A stretch of 64,000 nt of DNA from Hymenobacter canadensis (GCF_027359925.1 NZ_CP114767.1:2170001-2234000), one strand, 5' to 3'. Counted from the stretch's first letter, positions 1 to 8,468 are shown. Program-made: numbers and translations. Notes: a model not told the origin generated them from the sequence alone.

Positions 1-223
1 CGATTTCCTCCACCACAATCTGGGCCACGGCCAGCGGGTGCAGAATGTAGGGCTCGCCAGACTTGCGGCGCATGTCTTTGTGGGCCTCCAGCGAAGTATT
101 GAAGGCCTTTTTGATCAGCTTGGCGTCGCCTTCCTTCAGATACGGCTTGGCCGTGCGGAGGAGGCGGCGGTATTGGCGCAGGATTTCCTGGCGCTCTATT
201 TCGGGGTCGATAAGGGTGGCCAT
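1..223 (-). CDS. RelA/SpoT (p)ppGpp synthetase/hydrolase, N-terminal part
   Basis: The gene is cut by the window edge, so only the first 74 codons are visible; it starts at the ATG whose complement is 221-223. The peptide begins MATLIDPEIERQEILRQY and contains RRKSGEPYILHPLAVAQIV. That last stretch is the start of the HD hydrolase domain of bifunctional Rel/SpoT enzymes, where the HPL histidine helps bind the metal. The full family protein is about 730-750 residues and makes and degrades the stringent-response alarmone in the cytoplasm. The synthetase domain lies outside the window, so whether this is the bifunctional Rel cannot be confirmed here. Confidence 0.9.
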   Translation of the reverse strand, partial: MATLIDPEIERQEILRQYRRLLRTAKPYLKEGDAKLIKKAFNTSLEAHKDMRRKSGEPYILHPLAVAQIVVEEI

Positions 224-513
224 GCTACACGGGCGGCGCCGGGGCGCCAGAGTCAAGTAAGTGCTAAAGTACGGCATGAAGCGCAAGCTTTGGCCTGCGC
301 CGGGCAGAATATGGCCGTCAGATATTCTTCAACAACAGCCAGCGCGGGATGGTGCGCACGGGCAGCCTGCCGCTGCCAAACTGCCTTCTGGAATCATTTA
401 CCGGACTGTTGTGGCCGACAAGGTATTGCCAGCAAAAGCTAAAGCTTCGGCTACATTGGAATTTTCAATTGCCTTACGTAGCTTTGCGCCCCCGAGGCAG
501 TTGGCCTCCGGAC

Positions 514-595
514 GCGGATGTGGCGAAATTGGTAGACGTGCCAGACTTAGGATCTGGTGCCGCAAGGCGTGTGGGTTCGAGTCCCTCCATCCGCA
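514..595 (+). tRNA. tRNA-Leu (anticodon UAG)
   Basis: The 7-bp acceptor stem GCGGATG/CATCCGC closes at 514-520 and 588-594, with discriminator A at 595 and no encoded CCA. The anticodon stem CCAGA/TCTGG encloses the loop CTTAGGA, giving anticodon TAG, which reads CUA leucine codons. A variable arm with a GCC-GCAA-GGC hairpin fits a class II tRNA such as Leu. The T arm carries TTCGAGT, and its stem has one apparent T-T mismatch (572/586). A strong terminator follows at 631-664. Confidence 0.95.
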
Positions 596-630
596 CAGTA
601 GTCTGGTTTCGACTTTACAAACCGCTTCTC

Positions 631-664
631 AAACCCTCAACCCACCCGTTGGGGGTTTCTTTTT
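631..664 (+). terminator. Intrinsic terminator after tRNA-Leu
   Basis: AAACCCTCAAC (631-641) pairs with GTTGGGGGTTT (648-658) through one G-T wobble around a 6-nt loop, followed by TCTTTTT. It ends the tRNA transcript before the trigger factor gene. Confidence 0.85.
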
Positions 665-717
665 AACCGGGTTTGGCCCGTTGTTTACACCCGTAGTACC
701 CTTAACCGACCCTCGTT

Positions 718-2043
718 TTGGACATTACCCTCGACAAGAAAGACGACCAACTGAATGCCATCCTGACAGTAAACCTCACGGAGGCTGACTATGCTCCGGC
801 AGTGGATGCCAAGCTGAAGGACTACAGCAAGAAGGCGCAGATCAAAGGGTTCCGCCCGGGCAAAGTACCGGCTACGCTGGTGCGCAAGATGTACGGCAAA
901 GGCATCCTGGCCGACGAGATCAACGCGTTGCTGGGCAAGGCAGTTGATGGCTACATCAAAGACAACAACCTCAAAATCCTGGGCGAGCCCCTGCCGATGT
1001 CCAACAACATCGACCTGGACGCGCAGAAGGACTACGCATTCCAGTTTGAGTTGGGCCTGCTGCCCGATTTCGAGCTGCCCGCCGACCAGAGCGTTTCCGT
1101 TGACCGTCACAAGGTTGACCTCGACGAAAACACCCTCAACGAAACCTACGAGCAGATTGGCCGCCAGTTCGGCGAGTCGTCGGAGCCCGAAGTTTCGGAG
1201 GCTGGCGACTACCTGACCGGCAAGCTGGCCAAAGCCGGCGAGGAAGGCGAAGGCCGTCCCGTGCTGCTGCCCATCAACAAAGTGAAGAACGGCGCTGACA
1301 AATTTGTTGGCGTGAAGTCGGGCGACGTAGTGACGTTCGACCTGAAGGAGGCTTTCGGCGACGAATCGGCCATCCGCAGCTTCACCGGCTTCAGCAAGGA
1401 CGAAGCCGCTGCCGCCGAAGGCGAATACACGCTCACGGTTGACAAAATCAACCGCAGCGCCGCCCCTGAGCACAACCAGGAGCTGTTCGACAAGGTGTTC
1501 GGCAAAGACATCGTGACCTCGAAAGAGGAGTACGAGGAGAAAGTGCGCAGCACGGTACAGGAGAACTACGACCGGGAGTCGGACAACCTCGTGAACCGCC
1601 AGATCATCGACAAGATGCTGGAAAACACTACGATTGAGCTGCCGAAGGAGTTCTTCAAGAAGTGGTTGTTGCGTGCCAACGAAGGCAAGCTGACCGCCGA
1701 GCAGATTGAAGAGCACTACGACGACTACGAGAAGGAGCTGAAGTGGAGCCTGATCCGCAACAAAGTGGTGGAAGAGCAGGAGCTGAAAGTTTCCAACGAG
1801 GAAATCGTGGACCGCACGATGGAGAAAATCCTGGGCCAGTTCAACATGGAAATGACCCCGGAGCTGGAAGAGTCGGTACGTGGCTTTGCTGACAACTACC
1901 TGCGCCAGGAGAACGGCAAGAACTACGTGAGCGAGTATGAGGCCATTCTGGCAGAGCGGGTGTTGGAAAACCTGCGCGGCAAAGTTGTTGTTAACGACAA
2001 CCCGATTACGGCCGAGGACTTCCGCAATCAGAATGCCGGCTAA
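718..2043 (+). CDS. tig: Trigger factor (ribosome-associated chaperone)
   Basis: This 441-residue protein has the trigger factor ribosome-docking loop GFRPGKVP near residues 44-51, then a middle FKBP-like segment and a long helical C-terminal chaperone part. It binds nascent chains at the ribosome exit and hands them on for folding. The start is a TTG codon: a stop codon lies five codons upstream in frame, no ATG lies in between, and the resulting N-terminus (MDITLDKKDD) is, from memory, how Bacteroidota trigger factors begin. It is followed by clpP and clpX, the same order as tig-clpP-clpX in many bacteria, but terminators and a separate clpX promoter suggest the three can be transcribed independently. 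Confidence 0.95.
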   Translation: MDITLDKKDDQLNAILTVNLTEADYAPAVDAKLKDYSKKAQIKGFRPGKVPATLVRKMYGKGILADEINALLGKAVDGYIKDNNLKILGEPLPMSNNIDLDAQKDYAFQFELGLLPDFELPADQSVSVDRHKVDLDENTLNETYEQIGRQFGESSEPEVSEAGDYLTGKLAKAGEEGEGRPVLLPINKVKNGADKFVGVKSGDVVTFDLKEAFGDESAIRSFTGFSKDEAAAAEGEYTLTVDKINRSAAPEHNQELFDKVFGKDIVTSKEEYEEKVRSTVQENYDRESDNLVNRQIIDKMLENTTIELPKEFFKKWLLRANEGKLTAEQIEEHYDDYEKELKWSLIRNKVVEEQELKVSNEEIVDRTMEKILGQFNMEMTPELEESVRGFADNYLRQENGKNYVSEYEAILAERVLENLRGKVVVNDNPITAEDFRNQNAG

Positions 2044-2068
2044 GCGCTGACATTTTCGGTTTTCGAAC

Positions 2069-2109
2069 CAACAAAAAAGCCCTTACTTGCCGTATGGGCT
2101 TTTTTGTTG
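2069..2109 (+). terminator. Intrinsic terminator after tig
   Basis: CAACAAAAAAGCCC (2069-2082) pairs with GGGCTTTTTTGTTG (2096-2109) around a 13-nt loop. The A/T-rich flanks make it usable in both directions. It sits 26 bases after the tig stop and 46 bases before clpP. Confidence 0.85.
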
Positions 2110-2154
2110 TCCATGCACTTCGTTTGATTCCTTTCATCTCCCTCATTTTCTCCC

Positions 2155-2865
2155 ATGCTGAATAAGAAAGAGTTCCGCAAATTCGCCGTCCACGGCCAGG
2201 GCCTGAACGGTCTGGGCGTTGACCAATATATCCAACACGTAGAAGGCCAGACCCGCAATGGCCTGATTATGCCCACCGGCATGACCCGCTCGGTTATCGA
2301 AGAACGCCCGACGCGTTTTGCTGAAATTGACGTGTTTTCGCGCCTGATCATGGACCGGATTGTGTTCTTGGGCACGGCCGTTGACGATTACGTGGCCAAC
2401 ATCCTGACGGCGCAGATGCTGTTTCTGGAGTCGGTAGATGCCAAGAAAGACATCCTGCTCTACATCAACTCGCCCGGCGGCTCGGTATATGCCGGCCTGG
2501 GCATCTACGATACCATGCAGTACGTGAATCCCGACGTGGCCACGATCTGCACGGGTCTGGCGGCCTCGATGGGTGCCGTACTGCTGGCTGGTGGCGCCAA
2601 GGACAAGCGTTCGGCCCTGCCCCACGCCCGCGTCATGATTCACCAGCCTTCGGGTGGCGCACAAGGCCAGTCGTCGGACATCGAAATCACGGCCCGCGAG
2701 ATCCTCAAGCTCAAGAAGGAGCTGTACGACATTCTGGCGGAGCACACTGGCAAAACCTACCAGGAAATCCACGACAACTCTGACCGGGACTACTGGATGC
2801 GCGCCGACGAGGCAAAAGAGTACGGCCTGATCGACGAGGTACTGGAAAAGAAGAAGGCCGAGTAA
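2155..2865 (+). CDS. clpP: ATP-dependent Clp protease proteolytic subunit ClpP
   Basis: The 236-residue protein carries the full ClpP catalytic triad: Ser138 in GLAASMGA, His163 in MIHQPSGG and Asp212 in SDRDYW. The oxyanion-side motif INSPGGSV is at 105-111. ClpP forms a two-ring, 14-subunit chamber that degrades proteins fed to it by ClpX. It is longer than the roughly 195-205-residue E. coli form because of about 30-40 extra N-terminal residues, an extension often annotated in Bacteroidota. ClpX is encoded next, 278 bases downstream. Confidence 0.96.
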   Translation: MLNKKEFRKFAVHGQGLNGLGVDQYIQHVEGQTRNGLIMPTGMTRSVIEERPTRFAEIDVFSRLIMDRIVFLGTAVDDYVANILTAQMLFLESVDAKKDILLYINSPGGSVYAGLGIYDTMQYVNPDVATICTGLAASMGAVLLAGGAKDKRSALPHARVMIHQPSGGAQGQSSDIEITAREILKLKKELYDILAEHTGKTYQEIHDNSDRDYWMRADEAKEYGLIDEVLEKKKAE

Positions 2866-2871
2866 GGCCTT

Positions 2872-2992
2872 TGTAGCATAGGCTTTAGCCTATGCCGGAC
2901 AGCGCCCCATCAATTTTGGTAGCTGACGCGGACAAGACCTGCTACTGCTTCTTTCCTGACAAATCAGGGCACAGGCTAAAGCCTATGCTACA
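2872..2992. repeat. 20-bp perfect inverted repeat pair between clpP and clpX
   Basis: TGTAGCATAGGCTTTAGCCT at 2872-2891 is the exact reverse complement of 2973-2992, with about 81 bases between the arms. The arms contain an internal AGGCTTTAGCCT-like palindrome. It is followed at once by an ordinary terminator, so termination does not explain it; it looks like a small palindromic repeat element. Confidence 0.7.
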
Positions 2993-2995
2993 TTT

Positions 2996-3020
2996 AAAGC
3001 CCGCTTCGGCGGGCTTTTTT
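2996..3020 (+). terminator. Intrinsic terminator upstream of clpX
   Basis: AAAGCCCGC-TTCG-GCGGGCTTT followed by TTT. A 9-bp stem closed by a UUCG tetraloop is a textbook terminator and should end the clpP transcript. Confidence 0.9.
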
Positions 3021-3081
3021 GTTTTAGTAGAGGCCAGTACTGCCGGCACTTTTTTAGCCGTGTAGGGCGTTGGCCTTTTCG

Positions 3082-3089
3082 TACCTTTG
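3082..3089 (+). promoter_or_regulatory. Bacteroidota -7 box for clpX
   Basis: TACCTTTG matches the Bacteroidota sigma-A -7 consensus TAnnTTTG exactly. It lies 54 bases before the clpX start and after the upstream terminator, which supports separate transcription of clpX. No clear -33 TTTG is seen at the ideal spacing. Confidence 0.55.
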
Positions 3090-3143
3090 AGGAGGCACGC
3101 CATAAGTTGGCGCACCTCCCCTATCCTGAGAGCTTCCCTGGCA

Positions 3144-4367
3144 ATGGCAGATATAACGTGTTCTTTCTGCGGAAAGAATAAAAAAGACGTCTCGGTTATG
3201 ATTTCCGGCATCAACGCGCACATTTGTGAGCGGTGTGTCGGGCAGGCCCAGCAGATTCTGAACGAGGAAAACAAGATTCGGACGAGCTCGAAAGCGCCGA
3301 AATTCAACCTCGTGAAGCCCCGCGAGATGAAGGACTACCTCGACCAATACGTGGTAGGCCAGGACGAAGCCAAGAAGGTGATGTCGGTGGCGGTGTACAA
3401 CCACTACAAGCGCCTGATGCAGAAACCGCAGAAGGACGATGTGGTGATTGAGAAGTCCAACATCATCATGGTGGGCGAAACCGGCACCGGCAAAACCTTC
3501 CTGACGCGCATGCTGGCCAACATCCTGCAGGTGCCCTTCTGCATTGCCGATGCTACCGTGCTGACCGAGGCCGGCTACGTGGGCGAAGACGTGGAAAGCA
3601 TCCTGACGCGCCTACTGCAGGCCGCCGACTATAACGTGGAAGCGGCCGAGCGCGGCATCGTCTACATCGACGAAATCGACAAGATTGCCCGCAAGAGCGA
3701 CAACCCCAGCATCACGCGCGACGTGAGCGGCGAAGGCGTGCAGCAGGCCATGCTGAAGCTGCTGGAAGGCACGACGGTGAACGTGCCCCCGCACGGCGGC
3801 CGCAAGCACCCCGAGCAAAAGATGATTACGGTGAACACCGAGAACATCCTCTTCATCTGCGGTGGCGCCTTCGTGGGTATTGAGCGCATCATCAAAAACC
3901 GCCTCAACACCAAGCCGATTGGCTTCGCCAAAACGCAGCTGGACGAGAAAGTGGACACCAACAACTTCCTGCGCTACGTAACGGCCCAGGATCTGAAAGC
4001 CTTCGGGCTGATTCCGGAGCTGATTGGGCGCCTGCCGGTGCTCACGCACCTCAACCCGCTCGACCACGCCACGCTGCGCAAAATCCTGACGGAGCCCAAG
4101 AACTCTATCGTGAAGCAGTACCAGCGCCTCTTCGACATGGAAGGCATTCAGCTCAGCTTCTCGGAAGGCGCGCTGGAGTACATCGTGGTGAAAGCCGACG
4201 AATACCGCCTGGGGGCCCGCGGCCTGCGCAGCATCTGCGAAGGCATCATGACCGACGCCATGTTCGATATGCCTTCCGAAGAAGGCGTGAAGGAGCTGGT
4301 GATTGACGAGGAATACGCCCGGAGCAAGTTCGAGCAGACGGCTATTAAGCAGCTGCGAGCGGCGTAA
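3144..4367 (+). CDS. clpX: ATP-dependent Clp protease ATP-binding subunit ClpX
   Basis: The 407-residue AAA+ unfoldase begins with the four-cysteine zinc-binding domain (Cys6, Cys9, Cys28, Cys31), then Walker A GETGTGKT at 111-118, the substrate-gripping pore loop GYVG at 144-147 and Walker B VYIDEIDK at 173-180. An RKH loop motif is also present (GGRKHP). It recognises tagged or damaged proteins, unfolds them and feeds ClpP. I chose the ATG at 3144 rather than an in-frame ATG at 3087 because [10 protein letters not shown] is the normal ClpX N-terminus and the upstream codons overlap the promoter box. Confidence 0.96.
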   Translation: MADITCSFCGKNKKDVSVMISGINAHICERCVGQAQQILNEENKIRTSSKAPKFNLVKPREMKDYLDQYVVGQDEAKKVMSVAVYNHYKRLMQKPQKDDVVIEKSNIIMVGETGTGKTFLTRMLANILQVPFCIADATVLTEAGYVGEDVESILTRLLQAADYNVEAAERGIVYIDEIDKIARKSDNPSITRDVSGEGVQQAMLKLLEGTTVNVPPHGGRKHPEQKMITVNTENILFICGGAFVGIERIIKNRLNTKPIGFAKTQLDEKVDTNNFLRYVTAQDLKAFGLIPELIGRLPVLTHLNPLDHATLRKILTEPKNSIVKQYQRLFDMEGIQLSFSEGALEYIVVKADEYRLGARGLRSICEGIMTDAMFDMPSEEGVKELVIDEEYARSKFEQTAIKQLRAA

Positions 4368-4374
4368 AAGCCAG

Positions 4375-4446
4375 AGACAGCCCATACTGAAAAGCAAAGC
4401 GGCTCTCCATGTGGAGAGCCGCTTTGCTTTTCAGTATGGGCTGTCT
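4375..4446. terminator. Very long palindrome between convergent clpX and lpxB
   Basis: A 35-bp perfect inverted repeat (4375-4409 against 4412-4446) with a minimal loop fills the whole gap between the clpX stop and the lpxB stop. The stem contains AAAAGCAAAGC and its complement. It probably acts as a bidirectional terminator for the two converging genes, but it is far longer than a terminator needs to be. Confidence 0.65.
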
Positions 4447-4447
4447 T

Positions 4448-5557
4448 CTATCCCTTCAAATACCCCACCATCAGCTTAGCTGCCTTCTCGGCGGATTTCT
4501 GCTGGCCTAGCTTCTCACGAATCTCGGCGTAATCGGCTTTTTGCTGGGCAATGAAGGCTTCGTCGGCGGTTACTTTCTTTAGCTCGATGACGAGGTTGCG
4601 GGAGTTGAACTCACCCTGGATCAGCTCTTTCACCACTTCCTTGTCGGCAATGAGGTTGACCAGGGAAATGTAGGGCACTTTGATGACGGCTTTTCCTATT
4701 GCGTAGGACACGGCGCTGGTGCGGTAGCACACCACCTGCGGCACGTTGAACAGCGCCGTTTCCAGCGTGGCAGTGCCGCTGGTGACCAGCGCGGCCTTGG
4801 CGTGCGCCAGCAGGTCGTAGGTCTGGTCGAAGATGATGCGAACGTTGTTGCGCTCGAAGTTCGCATAGTAGTTGGAGTCGAGGTTATCGACGCCAGCCAC
4901 CACGAACTGGTACTGCATAAACGGCGGAATGATGGCCGTCATTTCGTAGAGCATTTCCTCGATTTCCTGCTTGCGCGAACCGGGCAGCACCGCAATAATG
5001 GGCCGCTCGGGGTCGAGGTGATTGCGCTGGTAAAAATCAGCAGCCGCTTGGTGCTCGGCTACCGAATCGGAAATGGGGTTGCCGATGTAGTCGACTTCGT
5101 AGCCGAAGCGCTGGTAGAAGTCTTTCTCGAAGGGCAGGATGACGAACATGCGGTCCACGAGCTTCTTCACGTTGTGGACGCGCCCTTGGTTCCAAGCCCA
5201 TATTTTGGGCGATATGTAGTAAAACACCTTGATACCCTGCTCTTTGGCGAACTTAGCCACGCGCAGGTTGAAGCCGGCATAATCCACCAGAATCAGCACG
5301 TCGGGCTTGTATTCGAGCAAGTCGCGCTGGGCTTCTTTGAGGTAGCCGCGGAATTTGAGCACGCTCGTGGCCGCTTCCCAGAAACCCATGATGGCCATTT
5401 CCTGGTAGTGGCGCACCTGGGTGCCGCCCACGGCCTGCATCAGGTCGCCGCCCCAGAACCGAAACTCGGCCTGCGGGTCCTGCTGCTGCAGCTCGGCCAT
5501 CAGGCTGGATGCGTGGAAGTCGCCGGACCGCTCGCCCGCAATGAGGTAGTACTTCAT
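4448..5557 (-). CDS. lpxB: Lipid-A-disaccharide synthase LpxB
   Basis: The 369-residue protein starts MKYYLIAGERSGDFHA and contains the LpxB signatures FWGGDLMQAVGG, YYISPKIWAWNQGR and IGNPISDSV. It belongs to the GT19 glycosyltransferases and condenses UDP-2,3-diacylglucosamine with lipid X at the inner face of the cytoplasmic membrane to make the lipid A disaccharide. Its length and motif order are normal, so it should be functional. It converges with clpX and has no operon partner visible downstream. A degenerate palindromic repeat lies directly upstream. Confidence 0.95.
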   Translation of the reverse strand: MKYYLIAGERSGDFHASSLMAELQQQDPQAEFRFWGGDLMQAVGGTQVRHYQEMAIMGFWEAATSVLKFRGYLKEAQRDLLEYKPDVLILVDYAGFNLRVAKFAKEQGIKVFYYISPKIWAWNQGRVHNVKKLVDRMFVILPFEKDFYQRFGYEVDYIGNPISDSVAEHQAAADFYQRNHLDPERPIIAVLPGSRKQEIEEMLYEMTAIIPPFMQYQFVVAGVDNLDSNYYANFERNNVRIIFDQTYDLLAHAKAALVTSGTATLETALFNVPQVVCYRTSAVSYAIGKAVIKVPYISLVNLIADKEVVKELIQGEFNSRNLVIELKKVTADEAFIAQQKADYAEIREKLGQQKSAEKAAKLMVGYLKG

Positions 5558-5578
5558 TCGATTTGTATGTGACGTTTA

Positions 5579-5689
5579 GAACGTCATGCTGAGCTTACCG
5601 AAGCATCTCTACCACTTCGTTTAATTGCTATTGCAATGAAGCGGCAGGGATGCTTCGGCAAGCGGACGCAAGATAAAGCATGACCGTTC
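5579..5689. repeat. Dispersed palindromic repeat, family 1, degenerate copy
   Basis: The left part reads CGTCATGCTGAGCTTACCGA then AGCATCTCTACC. The right part contains GGGATGCTTCGGCAAGC and AGCATGACCGTTC. It matches the hairpins at 39288-39385 and 49001-49094, but its right arm is interrupted by about 17 unrelated bases. It fills most of the lpxB-queD gap. Confidence 0.7.
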
Positions 5690-5711
5690 TACTGGTTTAG
5701 CAGGCTATTCC

Positions 5712-6131
5712 TTATTCCTCGCCCAGGTACTCCACAAAATTGCGGGGCGTTTCGTAGAGCTTGATGCTGTGCAGGCGGGCGGAGGAAATCCGCTCGATTT
5801 CGGGCGCCAGAATCTGCCAGAACGCAATGGCCAGGTTTTCGGTGCTGGCCATCTGCCCCTGCATGAACGGCACATCGAGGTTCAGGTTTTTATGGTCTAC
5901 CTGGTCGATGATGTGCGTGCGAATGACGGTGCTGAGCTGCTTGAGGTCGATGACGAAACCGGTTTCGGGGTCGGGCTTGCCCTTCACGGTCACGATGAGG
6001 TCGAAGTTGTGGCCATGCCAGTTGGTATTGGCGCAGGGGCCGAACACTTCCCGGTTGCGCTCTTCGCTCCACTTGGGGTTGTAGAGCTTGTGGGCGGCGT
6101 TGAAGTGTTCTTGTCGGCTGATGTAAATCAT
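5712..6131 (-). CDS. queD: 6-carboxytetrahydropterin synthase / PTPS family (QueD)
   Basis: This 139-residue protein is a compact PTPS-fold enzyme. His14 (HFNAAHKL) together with His39 and His41 (NWHGHNFD) would hold the zinc, and Cys33 in GPCAN sits where the family's catalytic cysteine is. QueD converts dihydroneopterin triphosphate to 6-carboxy-tetrahydropterin, the second step of queuosine/7-deazaguanine synthesis. The length and motifs fit QueD, but 6-pyruvoyl-tetrahydropterin synthase is the close alternative and sequence alone does not separate them fully. No other queuosine gene is adjacent. Confidence 0.88.
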   Translation of the reverse strand: MIYISRQEHFNAAHKLYNPKWSEERNREVFGPCANTNWHGHNFDLIVTVKGKPDPETGFVIDLKQLSTVIRTHIIDQVDHKNLNLDVPFMQGQMASTENLAIAFWQILAPEIERISSARLHSIKLYETPRNFVEYLGEE

Positions 6132-6139
6132 GGATAATG

Positions 6140-6300
6140 GGGACTTGGGGGCTTAGGGTCTTGGAGTATGGTGAGGCTGCACCGGAAAATCCGATTGCGG
6201 CAACTCCCTAAGCCACTACTGAAGCGGGACAGGTAAGATCCTGGTTAAGAGAGCCTACGCGTCGTTGAATATCATCCAAGACCCCAAGCCCCCAAGTCCC
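6140..6300. repeat. Inverted repeat flanking the queD-permease gap
   Basis: GGGACTTGGGGGCTTAGGGT at 6140-6159 and the bases just after it match the reverse complement of 6275-6300 with one mismatch in 26. The arm has a short CTT-rich period of about 8 bases. It lies between the start of queD and the stop of the permease gene. Confidence 0.6.
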
Positions 6301-7301
6301 TAAGACCCTTTCTGCCGCAGCAAATATACGAAGAACGGTACGCCGAACAGGGCCGTGACCAGGCCAACCGGCAGGCCAGCCGGCGGGTAGAGCACCCGCG
6401 CCAGCAGGTCGCAGGCCAGCAGGAAATTGGCCCCGAGCAGGGCGCAGAACAACATGTTGGCGCGGCCCGTGACGCCCAGTAGCCAGCGCGTGAGGTGCGG
6501 CACCATCAAACCCACAAACCCCACCGGGCCGCACAACGCCACCACGCAGCCCGTGAGGGCCGAGGCCGTGAGCAGCAGCAGCCAGCGCGTGCGGGCGACG
6601 TGCACGCCCAGCGCCTGCGCCCGTTCTTCGCCCAGCAGCAGGATATTCAGGTCTTTCTGCACGAAGCCGAACAGCAGCAGGGCCGCCGCCAGCAGCAGCG
6701 CCGGATACGGCAGCACCGCCCAGCCGGCCCGCTCGAAGCTGCCGGCGGCCCAGAACGTGACGCTGCGAAGCCGCTCCTGCGTGGCCGACAAAAACGTGAA
6801 CACGCCCCCGATTGCCGTGGTGAGGGAGCCCAGCGCCACCCCCGCCAGCAGCAGCTGCGCCGGCAGAATCTGGCCCCGGCGGCTGCCCACGGCCACCACT
6901 ACCAGTGTGGTGCCCAAGGCCCCGGCCAGCGCAAACAGCGGCGGCAGGTAGAAGCCGCCCACCGTGAGCACCGGCAGCAACGAATACGCCAGAATAGCCC
7001 CCAACGACCCACCCGACGCCGTGCCCAGAAGGTACGGGTCGGCCAGCGGATTATTGACCATGGCCTGCATCAGGTAGCCGCTGAACGCCAGGCTGCCACC
7101 GGCCAGCAGGGCCAGCAGAATCCGGGGCAGGCGCAGCTCCAGCAGCACCAGCTGGGCGGGGTCCTGGGGGTTGTAGTGCGTGAGCGTCTGCCAGACGAAG
7201 GCGTAGCTGGTGGCGTAAGACCCGATGCGCAGCCCCACCACCACCAGCCCCAACATCAGCAGCAGGCTGGCCACAATCCAGGGCAGAGCAGGTCGGTTCA
7301 T
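6300..7301 (-). CDS. FecCD/BtuC-family ABC transporter permease
   Basis: About 333 residues with some nine or ten hydrophobic helices and the FecCD-family motifs RLPRILLALLAGGSLAFSG, NPLADPYLLG and GPVGFVGLMVPH. Such permeases form the membrane channel for uptake of vitamin B12, haem or iron-siderophore. I chose the ATG at 7301 (MNRPALPW) over a TTG three codons upstream. The substrate-binding lipoprotein is encoded just upstream on the same strand, 103 bases away, so they are a likely operon. The expected ATPase gene is missing from the neighbourhood. Substrate cannot be told from sequence. Confidence 0.9.
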   Translation of the reverse strand: MNRPALPWIVASLLLMLGLVVVGLRIGSYATSYAFVWQTLTHYNPQDPAQLVLLELRLPRILLALLAGGSLAFSGYLMQAMVNNPLADPYLLGTASGGSLGAILAYSLLPVLTVGGFYLPPLFALAGALGTTLVVVAVGSRRGQILPAQLLLAGVALGSLTTAIGGVFTFLSATQERLRSVTFWAAGSFERAGWAVLPYPALLLAAALLLFGFVQKDLNILLLGEERAQALGVHVARTRWLLLLTASALTGCVVALCGPVGFVGLMVPHLTRWLLGVTGRANMLFCALLGANFLLACDLLARVLYPPAGLPVGLVTALFGVPFFVYLLRQKGS

Positions 7302-7318
7302 CAGCGGCAAAAGTAGCT

Positions 7319-7402
7319 GTCAGTTTTTGGTTGTCAGTTGCTGGTTGTCAGTTGTTAGTTTCCAGAATCACATTGACTGATAACTGACAACCAAAAACTG
7401 AC
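7319..7402. repeat. Inverted repeat with 7-base period between the ABC transporter genes
   Basis: GTCAGTTTTTGGTTGTCAGT at 7319-7338 is the reverse complement of 7383-7402. The left arm runs on as successive 7-mers ending in GTT (GTCAGTT, TTTGGTT, GTCAGTT, GCTGGTT, GTCAGTT, GTTAGTT). The hairpin lies between the binding-protein and permease genes and could reduce read-through. Confidence 0.65.
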
Positions 7403-7404
7403 AA

Positions 7405-8307
7405 CTACTTCAACAGCCGTTGCAGCTCGCGCACCGATTCCACCACGCGCGGGCCGGGGCGCTCCATGAGGCTGCCGGTGATGCCGTAGACACGGCGCTG
7501 CTGATACGCCTGAATGCGCTTCAGTTCGGGGTAGTTGCGGAAGAAGGTGCTGTCCAGCTTGCCGAAGCTGCCGCCGATGAGCACGTCGGGGTTGAGCTTC
7601 AGAATATACTCGCGGGTGAGGGCCGGGTAGGGCTGCGCGAACTGATCGACCACGGCGTTCCGGCCGCCAGCCAGCCGGATTTTATCGGTGAAGAGCGTGT
7701 TCTGGCCGTAGGCGTAGATAGGGTCCTGCCAAGTGATAGCCAGCACGCGGGGCGGCTTCTGGCGCGGTGGTGTGGCCGCCGCCACGGCCCGCAGCTCCCG
7801 CCGCAGCGAGTCGGTGAGGCGGCGCGCCTGGGGCTGGCGGCCCAGGATGCGGCCAATGTCCTGCAGGCCCCGAAACACGTCTTCCACAGTCGTGAAGCGC
7901 TGATAGTACACCGGAATGCCGAAGCCCGCCAGCCGCGCCGCGTCTTCCTGCGACGTAATGCCTTCCACCGTAAACACCACGTCGGGGTGCAGGGCCACCA
8001 GCTTTTCCATGTCCAGCGGGTAGCTGCTGACCACGGGCTTGCGGAGCGCCGCCGCCGGATAGTCGCAGACCTGGGTGCGGGCAATGATGGTGGCCGTATC
8101 GGCCACGGCGTAGAGCATTTCGGTGCTGGAAGCGGCCAGCGCCATGATGCGGCGCGGCCGGGCGGCTACCTGCAGCGGGCGGCCCAGGTCGTCGCGGAGC
8201 TGCTGGGGGGCGGCGGGCGGTACGGTAGTGGTGGCAGGCGGGTCGGATTGGCAGGCGGCCAGCGCGGTCAGCAGCAGCGGCGTCAGGCGCCGGAATAAGA
8301 AAGGCAT
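7405..8307 (-). CDS. ABC transporter substrate-binding lipoprotein (BtuF/FecB-like)
   Basis: A 300-residue periplasmic binding protein of the TroA/BtuF superfamily. The chosen start, ATG at 8307 (MPFLFRRLTP), gives a clean lipoprotein signal ending LTALAAC, whereas the longer frame adds 23 charged residues in front. Family features include the N-terminal DDLGRPLQVAARPRRIMALA, then VALHPDVVFT and the C-terminal LNPDVLIGG. Conserved order and length fit cobalamin or ferric-siderophore binding proteins. It would catch its ligand in the periplasm and pass it to the permease encoded immediately downstream. The ligand is not determinable here. Confidence 0.88.
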   Translation of the reverse strand: MPFLFRRLTPLLLTALAACQSDPPATTTVPPAAPQQLRDDLGRPLQVAARPRRIMALAASSTEMLYAVADTATIIARTQVCDYPAAALRKPVVSSYPLDMEKLVALHPDVVFTVEGITSQEDAARLAGFGIPVYYQRFTTVEDVFRGLQDIGRILGRQPQARRLTDSLRRELRAVAAATPPRQKPPRVLAITWQDPIYAYGQNTLFTDKIRLAGGRNAVVDQFAQPYPALTREYILKLNPDVLIGGSFGKLDSTFFRNYPELKRIQAYQQRRVYGITGSLMERPGPRVVESVRELQRLLK

Positions 8308-8443
8308 ACCCCAAAAGTACCACCAAGCGGCGCTTCCGCCGCGGCCCGATTTTCGGGGTTTGGCATGGCCGGGCAAAGCGCTTGTTCAAGCTTCGACGGG
8401 AAAGAAATCAGCGGCATCTCAACAATCCGCGTAGTCTGTGCTT

Positions 8444-8451
8444 TACTTTTG
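8444..8451 (+). promoter_or_regulatory. -7 promoter box for hldD
   Basis: TACTTTTG is an exact TAnnTTTG match ending 17 bases before the hldD ATG, which implies a very short leader of roughly a dozen bases. A -33 element is not obvious. Confidence 0.55.
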
Positions 8452-8468
8452 ACTAAAATCCCTGCCTT

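Noticed and set aside
224..513. A gene between relA/spoT and tRNA-Leu
   Set aside because: The only open frames cross the tRNA or have shadow composition; 290 bases with a possible relA promoter (TACTTTAG on the minus strand) and nothing else.
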